A stretch of 64,000 nucleotides of DNA from Candidatus Izimoplasma sp. HR2 (lineage in GTDB: Bacteria > Bacillota_I > Bacilli_A > Izemoplasmatales > Izemoplasmataceae), in assembly GCA_000753575.1 (NCBI GenBank), contig JRFF01000011.1, positions 19,592 to 83,591 of the forward strand. Reading direction: 5' to 3'. The notes beneath the pieces were generated by a model. That model ran no database searches and was not told the origin of the DNA. It saw only the letters and a program-made list of their open reading frames with translations. The translations under genes and the position numbers were made by a program. Numbering within the stretch: position 1 is the stretch's first letter; each line of letters opens with the position of its first letter. Positions 16,565-25,500 of this stretch are shown here, piece by piece.

Positions 16565-18329
16565 ATTACTAAAATATACAGGGAAGTATTATCAGAATAT
16601 AATTGTATCATTAACAGCGATGTTAGTGCAGGTTTGGGCAGGATTTAAAATTCCATTATTAATGAAAGATATAATTGATGAAGCTATACCAAATAAAGAT
16701 TATGATGATTTATTAAGGACAACTATTTTAATGGTTGCAGTTGCATTATTTGGTCTTGGAGCAGGATTATTAAATAATTATAATTCACAAAAAGTATCAC
16801 AATTTGCAAGTGCAGATTTAAGATTAGATTTATTTAAAAAGATTCAATCTTTATCTTTTACAAATATAGATAAATTTAAAACTAGTAGGTTAATTACATC
16901 ATCTACTAATGATATAGTAAGAATCCAACAATTTTATCAAATGCTTCTTAGAATTATAGTAAGAGCACCATTAATGATTGGGTTTGGATTGTTTATGGCA
17001 ATATCTTTGAATAAAGATTTGTCTAATATTTTTTATGTATCAATGCCGATTTTGGTAATTGCGATTATTATCATTATGATTATTGCATTTCCAAAGTTTA
17101 CTAAAGTACAAAAAACTGTTGATGAATTAAATAAAACAGTATTAGAAACTGCGAATGCGCCTAGAGTTATTAAATCATTTGTTTCAATAAAACATGAGAA
17201 TGATAAATTTGAAGCAGCAAATGAACTTTTTAGAAAAACTAATACTGCAGCTGAGAAAGTAATGACTTTTGCTGATCCTATTATTATGTTTATCTTTAAT
17301 GCAAGTTTAGCAGGGTTAATCTATTTAAGTGCTTACTATTTAGACTTAGGTACTTTCCCATTAATGACTAACGATAGTGGAGATTTGATACCAAAAGTTG
17401 GGGAGATAATTGCATTTAGTAATTTTAGTATGCAAATACTATTTGGATTAATGATGTTTGCAATGATGATGATTTTTATATCACGAGCAAGTGTTAGTGC
17501 AAAAAGAATTATGGAAATATTTAATGAGGAAGTTGATTTAACGAATAAAGATAATGCTTTAAAAGATATTACTATAACAGGAAATATTGAGTTTAGAAAT
17601 GTTAGTTTTAATTATGGTGAAGAAGGATTAAATGTATTGGAAAAAATTAATTTTAAAATTAAAAGTGGAGAAACTATTGGAATAATCGGTTCAACTGGTA
17701 GTGGTAAAACTTCATTAATTAATTTAATTCCTAGATTATATGATGTTTCTGATGGATCTGTTTCCTTAGATGGTGAAGATGTTAGGAATTTTGATTTAGA
17801 AACTTTAAGATCGCAAATAAGCGTTGTTACTCAAACAGCGACTGTATTTAGTGGATCTATTGGTACAAATATTGCACAAGGTAAAAAAGATGCTGATATG
17901 GCTGATTATAAAGAAGCTGCTAAGAATGCATCTGCATTAGGATTTATTGAAGATTATGATGATTTCTTTAATCATCAAATTCAACAAAAAGGTTCTAATT
18001 TAAGTGGTGGAGAAAAACAAAGGTTATCTTTAAGTAGAGCGTTTATTAGAAAACCTAAGATTTTAATTTTAGATGATTCTACTAGTGCAGTTGATGCTAA
18101 GAGTGAAGAATCTATATTAAAGGCTATTAATAAATTATCAAAAAATATGACTACTTTAGTTATTAGTCAAAAAATATCTACAATTAAAGATATGGACAAA
18201 ATTATTGTCTTAGATACTCTTGGAAGACTTGATGGATTTAATAGTCATGAAGAGTTACTTAAAACGAGCAAGGTGTATGCTGAAATTGCACTCTCTCAAG
18301 TTGGTAATGGGGGTGACTTTGATGAATAA
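16548..18329 (+). CDS. Heterodimeric ABC exporter, degenerate-Walker-B subunit (pair 2)
   Basis: A 593-aa TMD-ATPase protein. Walker A GSTGSGKT is at 381-388 and the signature LSGGE at 485-489. Walker B is LDDS, with Asp510 replacing the catalytic Glu, and the H-loop reads ISQKIS with Gln541 where exporters have His. Two catalytic residues are therefore lost in this half, as expected of a non-hydrolysing site. RBS AAAGGAGG precedes ATG. In an operon with the TetR regulator and the next subunit, which overlaps it by 8 nt. Confidence 0.92.
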   Translation: MGNLNRLLKYTGKYYQNIIVSLTAMLVQVWAGFKIPLLMKDIIDEAIPNKDYDDLLRTTILMVAVALFGLGAGLLNNYNSQKVSQFASADLRLDLFKKIQSLSFTNIDKFKTSRLITSSTNDIVRIQQFYQMLLRIIVRAPLMIGFGLFMAISLNKDLSNIFYVSMPILVIAIIIIMIIAFPKFTKVQKTVDELNKTVLETANAPRVIKSFVSIKHENDKFEAANELFRKTNTAAEKVMTFADPIIMFIFNASLAGLIYLSAYYLDLGTFPLMTNDSGDLIPKVGEIIAFSNFSMQILFGLMMFAMMMIFISRASVSAKRIMEIFNEEVDLTNKDNALKDITITGNIEFRNVSFNYGEEGLNVLEKINFKIKSGETIGIIGSTGSGKTSLINLIPRLYDVSDGSVSLDGEDVRNFDLETLRSQISVVTQTATVFSGSIGTNIAQGKKDADMADYKEAAKNASALGFIEDYDDFFNHQIQQKGSNLSGGEKQRLSLSRAFIRKPKILILDDSTSAVDAKSEESILKAINKLSKNMTTLVISQKISTIKDMDKIIVLDTLGRLDGFNSHEELLKTSKVYAEIALSQVGNGGDFDE

Positions 18330-20298
18330 ACAAGAAAAAATGAAAATGAAGAAACAAGAAATGATGAAAAACATGAAGAAACCTGTTGATCCATTTAAAG
18401 AATATGATCATAAGAATAATGTGTTAGACAAAATTAAAATCAAGAAAAGAAATGAAGCAACAAAAGATTATTCAAAAGAAATGAATAAAACACAAGGTAG
18501 ATCTAGAGGTCCTGGTAGAACTATGTATCTTGGTGGTAAAGCAAGTGATACAAGAGGGACAGCTTTAAGAATTTGGAGATATTTAGGAAAATACCAAGCA
18601 GGATTAATTGTTGTTATTATTGGTGTAATTTTGACAAGTGCACTTGGTGCATTAATTCCATGGCTATTTGCAAAAGCCATTGATGATTATATTTTACTAT
18701 CTGATTTTAGTGGTGCTGTTAATATTGCAATGATTTTAGTATTTATTGCATTGTTTACTAGTATAGTTAGATTTATAGCTAGATATACAATGGCAATTAT
18801 TTCTCAAAGAACTGTTAAGAAGATAAGGAAAGATGCTTTTGATAAATTACAAAAGCTTTCTGTTAATTATTATGATACAAATCAAGCAGGAGATATTGTT
18901 TCAAGAATTACTAATGATGTTGATTTAATTAGTAATAGTTTATCAACATTTACAATTGAAATGTTTGGTTCTGTTGTTACTCTTATTGTTTCGTTATTCA
19001 TGATGTTTTACGTAAACTGGGCACTAGCAATAGTAGTAATATTGTTTGTTCCTATAATGGTATTTTTCACAATGAAAGTATCAAAAGTTACTAGAAAAGG
19101 ATTTGTTGCTCAACAAAAACATTTAGGAGCATTAAATAGTATAACTGAGGAAAGTATTTCAGGATTAAAAATTATAAAATTATATTCTCAAGAATCAGAG
19201 ATTATTAACGAATATGGAAGAAAAAATGAAGAGTTAAGAAAAGCAGGTTTTAAAGCTCAAGTTTGGGCTGGAGTTATTATGCCAGTAATTAACTTTATGA
19301 ATAATTTTATCTATTTATTAATAGCAGCAATGGGTGGATTACTTGCAATATCTGGAAAAGTAGCTATTACTGTTGGAGATATCTCAGCTATTACGATGTA
19401 TGCAAGACAGTTTATTAGACCGATAGCGAACTTAGCACAGTTATTTAATTCTTTACAACAAGGACTTGCTGGTGCTGAAAGAGTATTTAGTTTAATTGAT
19501 GAAGAAGATGAGTATGTTGGAGATGGAGATGTTGAAGTAGAAAAATTTAATGGTTGTGTTCAATTTAATGATGTTACATTTGGATATGTCAAAGATAAGA
19601 TAGTCTTAAAGAACATCTCATTTGAAGCACCTGCTGGTGAGACTGTTGCGATAGTTGGACCAACAGGTAGTGGTAAAACAACTATTATTAATCTTTTAAA
19701 CCGTTTTTATGATATTAATAGTGGAAGTATTGAAATTGATAATATAAATATTAATACATATAAAAAAGATGATTTAAGAAATAAAATAGGAGTAGTTTTA
19801 CAAGATACAAATTTATTTAGTGGTACTGTTTATGAAAATATCATTTATGGAGATTTAACTGCTTCTAAAGATAAAGTAATAAATGCTGCTAAAATGGCTA
19901 ATGCGTATGACTTCATTATGAAGTTACCTCATGGTATGGATAGTGAAGTATATGAAGGTGGACAAAACTTTAGCCAAGGTGAAAGACAGTTAATCTCGAT
20001 TGCTAGAACTATATTGTCTGATCCAGATATTTTAATTCTTGATGAAGCAACGTCAAACGTTGATACTAGAACTGAGTTTAAAATTCAAGAAAGTATGAGA
20101 ACACTGATGAAGGGAAGAACCAGTTTTGTAATTGCACATAGACTTCAAACAATTAGAAATGCACATAAGATAATTGTTATTAATGATGGAATGTTAATAG
20201 AAAGTGGAACTCATCATGAGTTGTTGGAATATAAAGGATTCTATTATGATTTATATACAACTCAATTTAAAGATTTAGTAAAAGACTTAGAAGGTTAG
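18322..20298 (+). CDS. Heterodimeric ABC exporter, partner subunit with basic N-terminal extension (pair 2)
   Basis: A 658-aa TMD-ATPase protein. Start set at ATG 18322 behind GGGGGTG, giving an 8-nt overlap with subunit one; upstream in-frame starts lie deep inside that gene. The first ~75 residues are a Met/Lys-rich cytoplasmic extension (NKQEKMKMKKQEMMKNMKK) absent from the other exporters here. Walker A GPTGSGKT at 446-453 and Walker B Glu575 are intact, while the signature is FSQGE (550-554), degenerate. Together with the preceding protein it has one consensus ATP site. Its last codons are the source of direct repeats found again at 29.7 and 31.1 kb. Confidence 0.9.
   Translation: MNKQEKMKMKKQEMMKNMKKPVDPFKEYDHKNNVLDKIKIKKRNEATKDYSKEMNKTQGRSRGPGRTMYLGGKASDTRGTALRIWRYLGKYQAGLIVVIIGVILTSALGALIPWLFAKAIDDYILLSDFSGAVNIAMILVFIALFTSIVRFIARYTMAIISQRTVKKIRKDAFDKLQKLSVNYYDTNQAGDIVSRITNDVDLISNSLSTFTIEMFGSVVTLIVSLFMMFYVNWALAIVVILFVPIMVFFTMKVSKVTRKGFVAQQKHLGALNSITEESISGLKIIKLYSQESEIINEYGRKNEELRKAGFKAQVWAGVIMPVINFMNNFIYLLIAAMGGLLAISGKVAITVGDISAITMYARQFIRPIANLAQLFNSLQQGLAGAERVFSLIDEEDEYVGDGDVEVEKFNGCVQFNDVTFGYVKDKIVLKNISFEAPAGETVAIVGPTGSGKTTIINLLNRFYDINSGSIEIDNININTYKKDDLRNKIGVVLQDTNLFSGTVYENIIYGDLTASKDKVINAAKMANAYDFIMKLPHGMDSEVYEGGQNFSQGERQLISIARTILSDPDILILDEATSNVDTRTEFKIQESMRTLMKGRTSFVIAHRLQTIRNAHKIIVINDGMLIESGTHHELLEYKGFYYDLYTTQFKDLVKDLEG
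20239..20274 (+). repeat. Left copy of exporter 3'-end repeat (possible island boundary)
   Basis: ATTCTATTATGATTTATATA begins a 36-bp stretch matched at 31141-31176 with 34 of 36 identical bases. Here it encodes the FYYDLYTTQFKD tail of the pair-2 exporter subunit. Confidence 0.75.
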
Positions 20299-20305
20299 GA
20301 TAATT

Positions 20306-20351
20306 ATACAAAAAATGATAATCACATACTTGTGATTATCATTTTTTGTAT
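20306..20351. terminator. Long bidirectional terminator
   Basis: Twenty-base perfect arms (20306-20325 and 20332-20351; ATACAAAAAATGATAATCAC and its complement) around a 6-base loop. It ends the exporter operon, and its right arm contains the stop codon of the converging regulator gene. Confidence 0.9.
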
Positions 20352-21274
20352 AAGATTTGTTTTTTGTATTTAGGTATTAATTCAAGTGGGTCTTTTTTAA
20401 AATCTGAAATTAATTCCCTATGAAACATCTCTAGTTCGTAAGGATTCTCCTTTGATATGGCATTAGACAGACATTTAATTGCTTCTATTTCAGCTTCTTG
20501 AACGTATCCTAGCTTCAATAATGATAATGCTTTGACATATCTTAAATGAGATAGAGAGCCAAAGTCTGAGTGCAATATAGAGTATTTAATTCCGCTATCT
20601 GATACAGAGTTACTATCCTCATATTTATTAAGTCTTGATAGGAATAAGCTAACATTCGCATATATTGAAGGTAATATATTACTTGACTCAGAGCTAATAT
20701 AAATCATATCTTTATTATTTAAGATTTGAATTAGTTTATTTAATGCAATTTCCTTTTTAAACTCCACTTCAATTTGAGCAATTAATTGCAAAGATATTAA
20801 ATCAACAAAATCGAACGCACTTTTTTTAATACAATTAGGATAATCAGCAACTAAGGATGCTTTATCTAAAGTATTTTTTGAATTAGTTGCTTTATTAATG
20901 TATTCAGCTTTTAATATACAGAAATCCAAAAATCGTTCATTTTGAATACTGATAAGCATGTCTTTGTTAATAGATTTATGTATTTTTTGAAAATTAGTAA
21001 AATCTCTAGAAACAATTGTTTTATATAGCTCTTTAATTTTCCTTAACTCATATCTATCTTTTTCGCTAGCACTATAGTAAAAGTCACTTGGACTAATTCC
21101 AAGCTTTTCACAAAATTCTATTATTTTTAAATGTGTCAGAGTTCTTTCCCCAGATAAATATCTTCTATAAAGTCTAGAATCACATATATCCCCACATAAA
21201 TCATCAACAGTTATTTTATATTTTCGTCTTAGATTATCAAGATGATAAGCATAATTTTGTACAATAATATTCAT
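20339..21274 (-). CDS. Helix-turn-helix regulator of RRNPPA (Rgg/PlcR/PrgX) type
   Basis: A 311-aa protein. Residues ~10-65 form a divergent XRE-like helix-turn-helix (LDNLRRKYKITVDDLCGDI, then YRRYLSGERTLTHLKIIEFCEKLGI). The remaining ~240 residues are helical with TPR-like paired helices (SSNILPSIYANVSLFLSRLN, LRYVKALSLLKLGYVQEAEIEAIKCL), the layout of peptide-pheromone receptors. Start set at ATG 21274 after GAGGGG; an upstream GTG at 21298 precedes the RBS. It is divergent from a tiny secreted-peptide gene 78 bp away, the usual arrangement of receptor and pheromone. Family membership is inferred from architecture and context. Confidence 0.7.
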   Translation of the reverse strand: MNIIVQNYAYHLDNLRRKYKITVDDLCGDICDSRLYRRYLSGERTLTHLKIIEFCEKLGISPSDFYYSASEKDRYELRKIKELYKTIVSRDFTNFQKIHKSINKDMLISIQNERFLDFCILKAEYINKATNSKNTLDKASLVADYPNCIKKSAFDFVDLISLQLIAQIEVEFKKEIALNKLIQILNNKDMIYISSESSNILPSIYANVSLFLSRLNKYEDSNSVSDSGIKYSILHSDFGSLSHLRYVKALSLLKLGYVQEAEIEAIKCLSNAISKENPYELEMFHRELISDFKKDPLELIPKYKKQILYKK

Positions 21275-21289
21275 ACTACCCCTCAAAAC

Positions 21290-21304
21290 GGGCCCCACAG
21301 GCCC
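21290..21304. promoter_or_regulatory. GC-rich inverted repeat between regulator and peptide genes
   Basis: GGGCC-CCACA-GGCCC is a perfect 5-bp inverted repeat of pure G/C arms in otherwise AT-rich DNA, centred 23 bp upstream of the regulator's start. Plausible operator for the regulator. Confidence 0.5.
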
Positions 21305-21352
21305 TTATATTTTATGTAAAATAATAATACCATAGAATCATGGAGGGAAAAA

Positions 21353-21484
21353 ATGAAAAAGAAAATTGCATTACTAGTAGTAATGGTATTATCGATGTTT
21401 TGTTTAGTAAATGGGTTAGCAACGAAGGTAAGTGCTGATGGAAATGGTGTTACACCTGTTGATTCACCTGACCCACAACCTTAA
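21353..21484 (+). CDS. Small secreted propeptide (candidate signalling peptide)
   Basis: A 43-codon gene with RBS GGAGGG (21342-21347) and ATG start. It encodes a Sec signal peptide (MKKKIALLVVMVLSMFCLVN and on to KVSA), and signal peptidase cleavage after VSA would release DGNGVTPVDSPDPQP, a 15-residue Pro/Asp-rich peptide. It stands divergent from an RRNPPA-type regulator, and this size and layout match pheromone precursors such as PapR or Phr. No lantibiotic or double-Gly leader features are seen. The alternative is a bacteriocin-like or orphan secreted peptide. Confidence 0.7.
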   Translation: MKKKIALLVVMVLSMFCLVNGLATKVSADGNGVTPVDSPDPQP

Positions 21485-21524
21485 TACTAATTATACAACA
21501 TTTTAATATTATTATTCAAGTAGA

Positions 21525-21555
21525 CGAAAATAGTAGATAATAATCTACGTTTTCG
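21525..21555 (+). repeat. Bulged hairpin between propeptide gene and next gene
   Basis: CGAAAA (21525-21530) pairs with TTTTCG (21550-21555) and GTAGAT (21533-21538) with ATCTAC (21543-21548), separated by a small bulge. Without a T run it may be a processing or leader structure, or a weak terminator after the propeptide. Confidence 0.5.
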
Positions 21556-21579
21556 CAGTAATTTTCTGAAAGGAGAGAT

Positions 21580-21864
21580 ATTATAGGAATCGAGCAAATA
21601 GTTCAAGTTGAACTAAAAGCCTTAAGTAGAACAATATGTGAGTACTCAACTGATAATTATATAACAAGTTATGCTGAACAGATTAGTAAAATTAATTATC
21701 CTGAAGAAAAAAGTAAATTACGAATTTTGATAGAAAAACTAATTGATTGGTATTCTGATGAGATAAAGATAATTAAAGATGGAGAGTATATACATAGTAA
21801 GGAGTCACATATAAAGAGTTATAGATTACTCAAAGAAATGAAAGAATTATTAAAGACGGATTAA
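21580..21864 (+). CDS. Hypothetical helical protein with apparent ATT start codon
   Basis: An open frame of 94 codons runs to TAA at 21864 and has clear coding character (VELKALSRTICEYSTDNY, EKLIDWYSDEIKIIKDGEY), yet no ATG, GTG or TTG exists at its start. AAAGGAG ends at 21575, and the only codons at RBS distance are ATT 21580 and ATA 21583. ATT is a known rare start (infC). It sits between the propeptide and HNH genes with operon-like spacing. All-helical, acidic/basic mixed, no membrane segment. An immunity or regulatory role is possible; a lost start (pseudogene) is the alternative. Confidence 0.6.
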   Translation: MIGIEQIVQVELKALSRTICEYSTDNYITSYAEQISKINYPEEKSKLRILIEKLIDWYSDEIKIIKDGEYIHSKESHIKSYRLLKEMKELLKTD

Positions 21865-21880
21865 GGAAAGAGGTAAAAAA

Positions 21881-22165
21881 ATGAATTTTTCAGATTCAGT
21901 AATTGATAAAGTTTGGGAAAAAGGAAAAGTAATATCAGGAGTGAATCCTAAAGTAAAAAGAAAAGATAAATGCGGAGGGACAATAGCTAAGTCAGCATAT
22001 GGAGATCATAATAGTAATTTTGGATGGGATATAGATCATATAAAACCATCTTCAAAAGGTGGAACTAATGTATTATCAAACCTACAGCCTTTACATTGGA
22101 AGAATAATGCGAATAAAGGTGATGGACCAGATAATCCAAGCAGCTATTGTGTGATAAAGAAATAA
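21881..22165 (+). CDS. Small HNH endonuclease
   Basis: A 94-aa protein consisting almost only of an HNH/beta-beta-alpha-Me nuclease core: WDIDHIKPSSKGGTNVLSNLQPLHWKNNANKGD carries the catalytic His (DH), the Asn and the final metal-site residues. The usual zinc-binding CxxC pairs are absent apart from one Cys at the N-side. Could be a toxin-type DNase or a repair/phage-type nicking enzyme. 17 nt after the ATT-start gene, in line with the RHS operon. Confidence 0.85.
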   Translation: MNFSDSVIDKVWEKGKVISGVNPKVKRKDKCGGTIAKSAYGDHNSNFGWDIDHIKPSSKGGTNVLSNLQPLHWKNNANKGDGPDNPSSYCVIKK

Positions 22166-22168
22166 GTT

Positions 22169-22196
22169 AAGAAGAGTACTAAGAAGTATTCTTCTT
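22169..22196 (+). terminator. Hairpin after the HNH gene (weak terminator or processing site)
   Basis: AAGAAGAGTACT and AGTATTCTTCTT make a 12-bp stem with one G-T pair and a 4-base loop. Only a short T-rich tail follows, so partial termination or RNA processing is as likely. Confidence 0.6.
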
Positions 22197-22227
22197 TATA
22201 TTAATTTAGAAGAAAGGAGGAGGAAAA

Positions 22228-22500
22228 GTGAAAGTTACTAAGATTAAAATGCTAGTAGAAGATTCTCAAGAATTTGAGGAAATAGATTCTCTATATTTAG
22301 AAGGAGCTGATGTAGAACAATTTTATAAAAAGGCGATAGTTTATGATTATTTAAAAAAGAGTACTAGTAATGAAATAAATGTTGATGGATATCCAAATAC
22401 ATATCTTCAACCTGTTTTGAGCTCTAAAGATGAGAAGTATGTTAGAAGCATAAAAAACGGAACTGTAAATGATAACTTAATGAAATTACCAAGAGAATAA
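22228..22500 (+). CDS. DUF3892-like small protein
   Basis: A 90-aa protein. The C-terminus KYVRSIKNGTVNDNLMKLPRE matches the DUF3892 ending, in which a Y(V/I)RT strand is followed by DNL and LP. Start is GTG 22228 behind a strong AGGAGGAGG. Function unknown; related short proteins are common near phage and toxin loci. It directly precedes the RHS gene and is probably co-transcribed with it. Confidence 0.65.
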   Translation: MKVTKIKMLVEDSQEFEEIDSLYLEGADVEQFYKKAIVYDYLKKSTSNEINVDGYPNTYLQPVLSSKDEKYVRSIKNGTVNDNLMKLPRE

Positions 22501-22527
22501 GTATAAAAAATAGAAGGAGAAAAGAAT

Positions 22528-25500
22528 ATGTTTAAGAGGATAAGAAAGCCAATAACAACGAAAGAAACAATGAGTTTTGTATTTTTGTTAAACTCATTTA
22601 GAAAGTTTTTAACAATTATTGCAATATTAGGAATGATATGGGGATATGTTCCATGGAAACAAATTGAAGCAGCTGTTATAGAGGAAGTCCAAATAACGGA
22701 TTTATCAGAAGAAATTGATTCTAGTATTCAAGAAGAAAATATTTATGAAAGTGTAGACTTGAATCCTAGTTTAGTTCCAATTGATTTTGAAGATATCACT
22801 AAAAGAACTGAGACAGAGAAACACTTCCGAAAAATTGATGGAACTTATGAAGTAGCAATATATGACCAACCTATTCATTACTATGAAAATGGTGAGTGGA
22901 AAGATATAGATAATAGTTTATCTGAAAATGGAACTGTTTTTGAAACGAAAGCGAACAAATTTAAATTAAAATTCCCAAAAAAACTAGATGATAATAAACA
23001 AATTAAACTAACACTTGATGGGTATAGTATTGATTGGAGTATTCTTAATATAGAATCATCAGATATTGATGTCGATGATTCTACATATAGTCCAAACAAT
23101 ATTAAAGAATTAACAAATGTAAATCAAGCAATTATTTACAAGGATATTCAAATAAATGTAGATATTGAATATATTGTAACTGGAGATAGAGTAAAAGAAA
23201 ATATAATACTTAATGAGTATATTCAAGGATTTAGTTTAACATTTGAGTATAAATTGAAAGATTTAGAAATTATTCAAGATGATGAAGGTAATATATTATT
23301 TATAAATGAAGATAATGAAGTTATCTTCACTTTTGAAGAGTTATATATGTTTGATGTTAATGAAGATTTGTCATATGATATTGAGTTTCAGCTAATAGAA
23401 ACTGGAAATAAAACATATGAAATTATTATTACACCAAACGATGAGTGGTTACAAAATGCTGCATACCCAGTAGTGATTGATCCTACTCTTAAGAGTGATA
23501 CAACAACTATGAATATATATGACACATATATATCCGAAAGTTCTCCAACAACTAATTATGCATCTTCTACGTATATGCCTGTTTCTAGTTCAAGTTCAGC
23601 TAGTGAATATAGAGCATTATTATATTTTTATATTCCATCTAGTATAATGGATCAAGTAATTACATATTCTTATTTGACATTAACTAAAAGCTCAGCTACT
23701 GTTGGTAGACAAATTAACTTGTATAAAAATACTGAAACTTTTTCAAGTGGGTCAGCAACATGGGCAAATGCTCCTGCATTTGATACAAGGGTAGTAGATT
23801 ATCATGTAATCACGTCAGATAGTAAATATATATTTGATATAACTAAATCAGTAAAAGAATGGCAAGCAACTGGTAGCACAAGAACTACAGGATTTACTAT
23901 TACTGATGATGAATGGTATGGAGCTTATAATTCTGTAAAACAAATGGGATACTCAACAGTTTCAAGTAGACCATTAGTTACAATAGGGTATGAAGAACCT
24001 TCAGGATTAAAAGATTACTGGACTTACACTTCTCAAGATATGGGAATGATAGGTACAGGATATATTAGTGATTATACAGGGAATTTAACATGGGTACGTA
24101 ATGAGTATTCATTGGATAATGATTATATGTCTTTAACTCTCAACTTTTTCCATAATAATCATTCAAGATCAGTTGATATTGGTTATGGTGATGGATGGAG
24201 AACAAATTATAATATTCAAATCTTAACTGATTCAGTAAGCGGAAAGTATTACATGCAAAATCCAGATGGTAATAAAATATACTTTATGAATGAAGAATGT
24301 GTAACAGTTTATTCAGGAGTACAACAATGTACTTCGATTTCTGAAGATGGATCAAGAATGATTCTTGAGAGAAATACATATCTTGGTGCAAATCAAAGTA
24401 TGAATATTGTAACAATTTCAAATCTTAAATATAATTTTAACTCTTCAGGAAGATTAACAAATATATATAATTTGAAGACACAACATTATATTAGAGTATA
24501 TTATATAGATACTACATCTCAAAAAATAGACTATGTAAAAGATGAAGCGGAAAATAGAATTGAATTCACGTATGATTCAACCAGGTTAATTAAAACTGAA
24601 GTACAGTTAAAACAACCTGACTCTTCACTTAGAGAAGTAGAAAAAAATCATTACTATTATGATGCTGATAATAATATAAATTATATGTTAAGAGCATATC
24701 GATATGGTACTGATACAAATACCTCTTGGTCTAGTTATGAAAGACTAGAATATACATTTGATAGTAATAATAAAATGGTAGATGGACAAAATACAACAAA
24801 TTCTTATAAAATAGAATATGGATATGACTCTCAATATCGTGTAGACAATGTTATTACTACTGACAGTGGATTGAATATTGGTGAACTTAATATTACTTAT
24901 GAACTTGGGAAAACAACATATACAGATTTTGAAGGAGATAGTATATATTATATATTTGATAATTATGGACACACTGTAAATGTAATGGATGACTTTGGAA
25001 ATGCAACTTTCTATAAATATAGTGGTCTTTTTCCAAATGCTGCAGGTATTTGGTATTCAGACGCAGATTTTAGTATTATTGATGTAGATCCAAATTATTA
25101 CAACAATCATAATTTAATCGAAAGTTCAGATGTTATTAAACAACAACATAATCCTATTGTTAATCATGGGTTTGAATTAGGAACATGGGGATGGACAATG
25201 ATTGAAGGGACGAATGGCCAAATTAACAACTCATCTTATTCAAATATTGGCAATCAATCACTTTCAATTGAGTCTGCATCAACTACATCTTATTCTTATG
25301 CATATCAAAGTATATATTTAGAAGCAGGAAGTTACACAGCTTCTGTATGGATAGATAATCCTGGAGGAAGTCCTGGAGCATATATTGATGTAACAGGTGA
25401 AACATCATCTGGTACAGTAAATAAGATATATAACTCAGATGGATGGGAGAAAGTTGAATTGACTTTCTATATAAGTACTCCTAGAACTATTACTATAAAA

